Origin: Candidatus Goldiibacteriota bacterium
GTDB lineage: Bacteria; Oederibacteriota; PGYV01; DSYL01
DNA length: 35,128 bases
Direction: 5' to 3'
Assembly (NCBI GenBank): GCA_018000835.1
Contig: JAGNJD010000029.1
Location: forward strand, 1-35,128
The position numbers and the translations under genes are program-made. The notes under the pieces were generated by a model. The model was given only the letters and a program-made list of their open reading frames with translations, did no database searches and had not been told where the DNA came from. Numbering within the stretch: the stretch's first letter is position 1; each line of letters opens with the position of its first letter. Below, piece by piece: positions 34,165 through 35,128 of the stretch.

Positions 34165-35128
34165 GTGAATTTATTAAAGGAGTTACTTTATAATACAGGT
34201 GAACCACTTTCACGATTTTATATGTGGTTACATAAGATATGGGCCGGATTTAATTTCCCGCCGGTTGTCCTTGACGTCATAATACAGTTTATAGTTGCTT
34301 TGTTTGTTTTTGTTTTTATAGCATTAAATGCTCTTTGGATAATCTATTATGAAAGAAAATTTTCAGCAAAACTTCAGATAAGAAAAGGACCCAACAGGGT
34401 AGGCCCGGTTGGAATTCTGCAGACGGTTGCAGACACAATAAAACTTTTGATAAAGGAAGACATAAATCCGGTAAAAGTAGATAAAGTTGTTTTTTTTATT
34501 GCACCTGGCATTGTTTTCCTGGCAACGTTTCTTGCTTTCGTCGTGATACCTTTTGGAAATGGACTCATAGTTGCGGATTTGAGCATAGGTATTCTTTATC
34601 TTTCAGCGGTAAGCGGACTTGCAGTTATAGGGATACTTTGTGCCGGATGGTCTTCAAATAATAAATTTTCATTAATAGGCGGATTACGTTCTGCTGCCCA
34701 GATAGTTGCCTATGAAATTCCGAACATAATAGTCATATTGACTGTCGTGATGCTTGCCGGCTCTATGAAAATGAGCGATATCATTAATGCCCAGTCAGGT
34801 TACAGATGGTTTATATTTTATCAGCCGATTGCTTTTTTATTGTTCATAATTTCAGGTAATGCAGAAATAAACAGGGGTCCATTTGACCTTCCTGAAGCAG
34901 AATCAGAACTCGTTTCCGGATATCTTACTGAATATTCGGCAATGAAATTTGCATTTTTCTTTCTCGCTGAATATACGAATTTATTTATAATAAGTGCCGT
35001 TGCAACGACCCTGTTTTTAGGCGGCTGGCAGGGACCATTTTTACCGCCTTTTGTATGGTTCATAATAAAAACTTACGCAGTAGTTACTTTATTAATGTGG
35101 ATAAGATGGTCTTACCCGAGGATAACGG
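34165..35128 (+). CDS. nuoH: NADH-quinone oxidoreductase subunit H, cut by window end
   Basis: The frame opens with GTG at 34165 after GAGGTGA and is still open at the last base, giving 321 codons of a protein usually about 330-360 long. It is the membrane subunit that joins the quinone site to the proton-pumping arm. Conserved parts are YYERKFSAKLQIRKGPNRVG, GPVGILQTVADTIKLL with KED, GGLRSAAQIVAYEIP, and ISGNAEINRGPFDLPEAESE followed by LVSGYLTEYS. Only the last helix is missing. Its place right after nuoD supports a nuoABCDH... order. Confidence 0.96.
   Translation, partial: MNLLKELLYNTGEPLSRFYMWLHKIWAGFNFPPVVLDVIIQFIVALFVFVFIALNALWIIYYERKFSAKLQIRKGPNRVGPVGILQTVADTIKLLIKEDINPVKVDKVVFFIAPGIVFLATFLAFVVIPFGNGLIVADLSIGILYLSAVSGLAVIGILCAGWSSNNKFSLIGGLRSAAQIVAYEIPNIIVILTVVMLAGSMKMSDIINAQSGYRWFIFYQPIAFLLFIISGNAEINRGPFDLPEAESELVSGYLTEYSAMKFAFFFLAEYTNLFIISAVATTLFLGGWQGPFLPPFVWFIIKTYAVVTLLMWIRWSYPRIT

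Noticed and set aside
1-35128. tRNA, rRNA genes and CRISPR arrays
   Set aside because: Reading the intergenic stretches gave no cloverleaf, rRNA core or regularly spaced repeat; absence was judged by eye only.

Overview
The window reads as a chromosomal segment of an AT-rich, diderm, probably respiring bacterium from a little-studied lineage. An outer membrane is implied by an OmpA-type peptidoglycan-binding protein carrying a PorV/UPF0164-like barrel, by several lipoproteins, and by a multi-gene membrane glycosyltransferase cluster. I cannot assign a phylum. The domain mix recalls uncultured diderm groups related to spirochaetes, Elusimicrobia and similar lineages, which is a guess.

Layout. 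1-2160 is a worn accessory region: the 5' part of an IS256-family transposase overlapping a small upstream ORF, an orphan lipoprotein-like ORF, a fragment of an alpha/beta-hydrolase (lipase) gene, and several palindromic repeats. 2300-6224 is the glycolytic/secretion operon gap-pgk-tpiA-secG. It is followed by a peptide-type ABC solute-binding lipoprotein and a MarC-family membrane protein. 8550-11354 holds a CDF metal exporter (minus strand), nagB and a ZIP metal importer. 11475-15506 is a cluster of a PfkB-type kinase, two class I aminotransferases and a DUF2225 zinc/TPR protein. 15590-17390 has a GT4 glycosyltransferase, a thioredoxin-like lipoprotein and a tiny basic ORF. 17375-17648 is a strongly folded RNA-like element, the most unusual non-coding signal here. 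18293-26799 contains two TrkA/RCK proteins coupled by overlap to a run of membrane glycosyltransferases (GT-C, GT39 fused to PA14, GT2, YbhN-like flippase-family protein), followed by a cyclophilin lipoprotein. 27449-29377 is the barrel-OmpA fusion. 29469-35128 is a quinone/respiration block: UbiA prenyltransferase, polyprenyl diphosphate synthase and nuoA-B-C-D-H (nuoH runs off the end).

The parts fit together as lower glycolysis, amino-sugar entry into fructose-6-phosphate, amino-acid transamination, cell-surface glycan assembly (GT2 making polyprenyl-phosphate sugar, GT-C/GT39 enzymes using it, flippase-like protein), and a quinone-linked complex I. Most genes are closely spaced on the plus strand with good Shine-Dalgarno sequences and frequent start/stop overlaps.

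Most noteworthy: the folded element at 17375-17648, which I compare with IscB/TnpB-associated HEARO/omega RNAs but which has no nuclease beside it; the nuoD-nuoH junction without nuoEFG; a perfect 12-bp-arm palindrome placed at the predicted transcription start of the quinone/nuo operon; and a striking dependence of Asp/Asn wobble base on the next codon.
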